From Engraulis encrasicolus (lineage: Eukaryota; Chordata; Actinopteri; Clupeiformes; Engraulidae), in NCBI RefSeq assembly GCF_034702125.1, contig NC_085875.1, positions 52,571,176 through 52,635,175 on the forward strand: DNA of 64,000 bases, read 5' to 3'. The notes under the pieces were generated by a model. The model searched no databases, was not told the origin of the DNA, and saw nothing but the letters and a program-made list of their open reading frames with translations. Numbering within the stretch: the stretch's first letter is position 1; each line of letters begins with the position of its first letter. Of the stretch, positions 62,711 through 64,000 are shown in pieces. A program made the position numbers and the translations under genes.

Positions 62711-63965
62711 AATTACCCATGACTGCCCAATGAATTGTATCATTGTTGCAATCTGCTGGTTCCATTCAGGTCCATTGAAGGGTTACAAATGAACCCTCTG
62801 GGTCATTATTCCAGCTTAATACTCTTAATACTCTTTTTAATGTAAAATATGAATGAAGAGCAGGTGTTGAAATATCAATATAACCCAAAAGAACGAAAAG
62901 ATAGGCCTACTTGAATGGCCATATCATTGCCAATTATGACCAAAAATGCAGTTCAAATGTTGCCAAATGTCAAAGACAAGAACTTAATATCATTCATTGG
63001 GTCAACATTGTATGGGGAAATGTGTTAATCTCTCTGTATGATGTTTACATCCAAAGTTATGACCCATTCTGTATCATTGTCTCAATCTGCCGGTTTCCAG
63101 TCAGGCGCATTAAAAGGTTAAAAATGGAGACTGTGGGTCATTATTTCAGCCTAAAACCCGATATAATAGTCACATTTACACTGCAAATGATAAAGGAATA
63201 GCAGGTGGTGGACAAAAAGACAATAAAACTCAAAAGAATGAAAAGATACTTGAGAGTCTACATATTTTAGGCCATTTTATTGCTGATTATGACCAAAAAT
63301 ACTGTTCAAATGTTGTGAAATGTCAAAGACAACAACTTAATAGCATTCCTCAGGTTAATATTATATGGGTAAATGTGTTAATTTGTCTCTGTATGTAGTT
63401 TACTTCAAAAGCTATGACCTACTCTGTATCATTGTTTCAGTCTGTTGGGTGTCAGTCAGGCGCATTAAAGGGTCAAAAATGGAGACTGGGGGGTCATAAT
63501 TTCAGCTTAATGCGCGATATAATACTCAGATTTACACTGCAAATGATAAGGGAAGAGCAGGTGGTGGAAAAGAGACAACAAAACTCAAAAGAATGAAAAG
63601 ATAGTTGAGTGTCTACATATTTTGGGTCATTTTATGGCTGTTTCTGAGCAAATATGCCGTTTAAATGTTGTCAAAAGTCAAATACAACAACTTAAATTCA
63701 TTCCTCAGGTCAATATTGAATGGGAAAATGTGTTAATTTGTCTCTGTATGTAGTTTACTTCAAAAGTTATGACCTATTCTCTGTCATTGCTTCAATCTGT
63801 TGGGTTCCTGTCAGGTGCATTAAATTGTTAAAAATGAAGGCCATGGGACATTATTTCAGCTTGGCACCTGGCAGATTCTGGAAGTAGACACGCTAAAGAT
63901 ACAAAAAAATCAGGTGGCGTAAAAAAAGCCGGGGGGTGCGCGTGGACCCCCCTTTCCAACCCTAC

Positions 63966-64000
63966 TAGGGTAGATGGTTAGCCCGTAAGACCCTAAGGAA
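63966..64000 (-). mobile_element. Continuation of the split LINE
   Basis: Joined to 60381 across the insertion (one target copy removed), the minus strand reads NHLPQSLLVAFYRS in one frame, matching L2-type ORF2. The window ends inside it. Confidence 0.8.

Larger units (their letters stand above)
60382..63965. mobile_element. 3.6-kb fold-back (giant palindromic) element
   Basis: The first about 120 bp (TAGGGTTGGAAAGGGG, CCACGCGCACCCCCCGGC, TTACGCCACCTGATTTTTTT) recur inverted at the right end. Each arm then holds tandem units of about 300-357 bp, marked by CCTTTAATGCGCCTGACTG at 60519, 60876 and 61175 and by its inverse near 63812, 63456, 63105 and 62768. Flanks TGGGGTAG (60374-60381) and TAGGGTAG (63966-63973) look like an 8-bp target duplication. 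No transposase frame. Confidence 0.85.

Overview
The window looks like nuclear DNA of a ray-finned (teleost) fish. It holds two intron-containing TGF-beta superfamily genes of vertebrate type. The rest is dense with dinucleotide microsatellites, hAT, Tc1/mariner and TTAA-target DNA transposon derivatives, L2-type LINE tails and tRNA-derived SINEs. A clupeiform is possible, but this was not tested. No tRNA or rRNA gene, CRISPR array or bacterial-type operon is visible.

Genes. Both protein-coding genes lie on the minus strand, head to tail. The first is a gdf3/Vg1-type (GDF1/3) ligand (42756..41537; two exons, 374 aa). The second, 1.76 kb downstream, is a bmp2-type ligand (39778..36793; two coding exons, 441 aa). 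Each has a signal peptide, a prodomain, a basic furin site and a seven-cysteine knot domain. Each has one phase-1 intron with consensus splice sites. Both are secreted ligands of SMAD signalling. In vertebrate embryos Vg1/GDF3 works with Nodal in mesendoderm induction and BMP2 acts in ventral patterning and skeletal development. The bmp2 intron carries a (CA)48 / (TG)57 inverted pair. The bmp2 3' region carries AU-rich elements.

Left flank (1-36,200). No host gene is recognised. In order it holds: a MITE (2.8 kb); a decayed DIRS-like retroelement with promoter and RT remnant (3.5-5.0 kb); a Tc1-like end (5.8 kb); a 2.4-kb inverted-repeat element with a recurring GACGGTGGTGAC motif (6.8-9.2 kb); TTAA-target elements (12.4, 16.9, 21.6, 25.7, 35.9 kb); a composite element with 140-bp tandem repeats (17.5-18.6 kb); SINEs; several hAT-like elements with 8-bp target duplications; a CCATGG-rich element carrying a SINE and a Tc1 insertion (27.1-28.5 kb); and long microsatellites.

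Right flank (43,000-64,000). This is nested transposon territory: a Tc1 copy inside a hAT-like element (45.1-46.9 kb); a hAT-like element inside another (53.1-55.9 kb); and an L2-type LINE (57.4-59.4 kb) carrying a PIF/Harbinger-like MITE and a 470-bp LTR element that is little more than LTR-PBS-PPT-LTR. A second LINE is split by a 3.6-kb fold-back element built of about 355-bp units (60.4-64.0 kb). Gene poverty around bmp2 fits what is known of vertebrate BMP2 loci, which lie in gene deserts.
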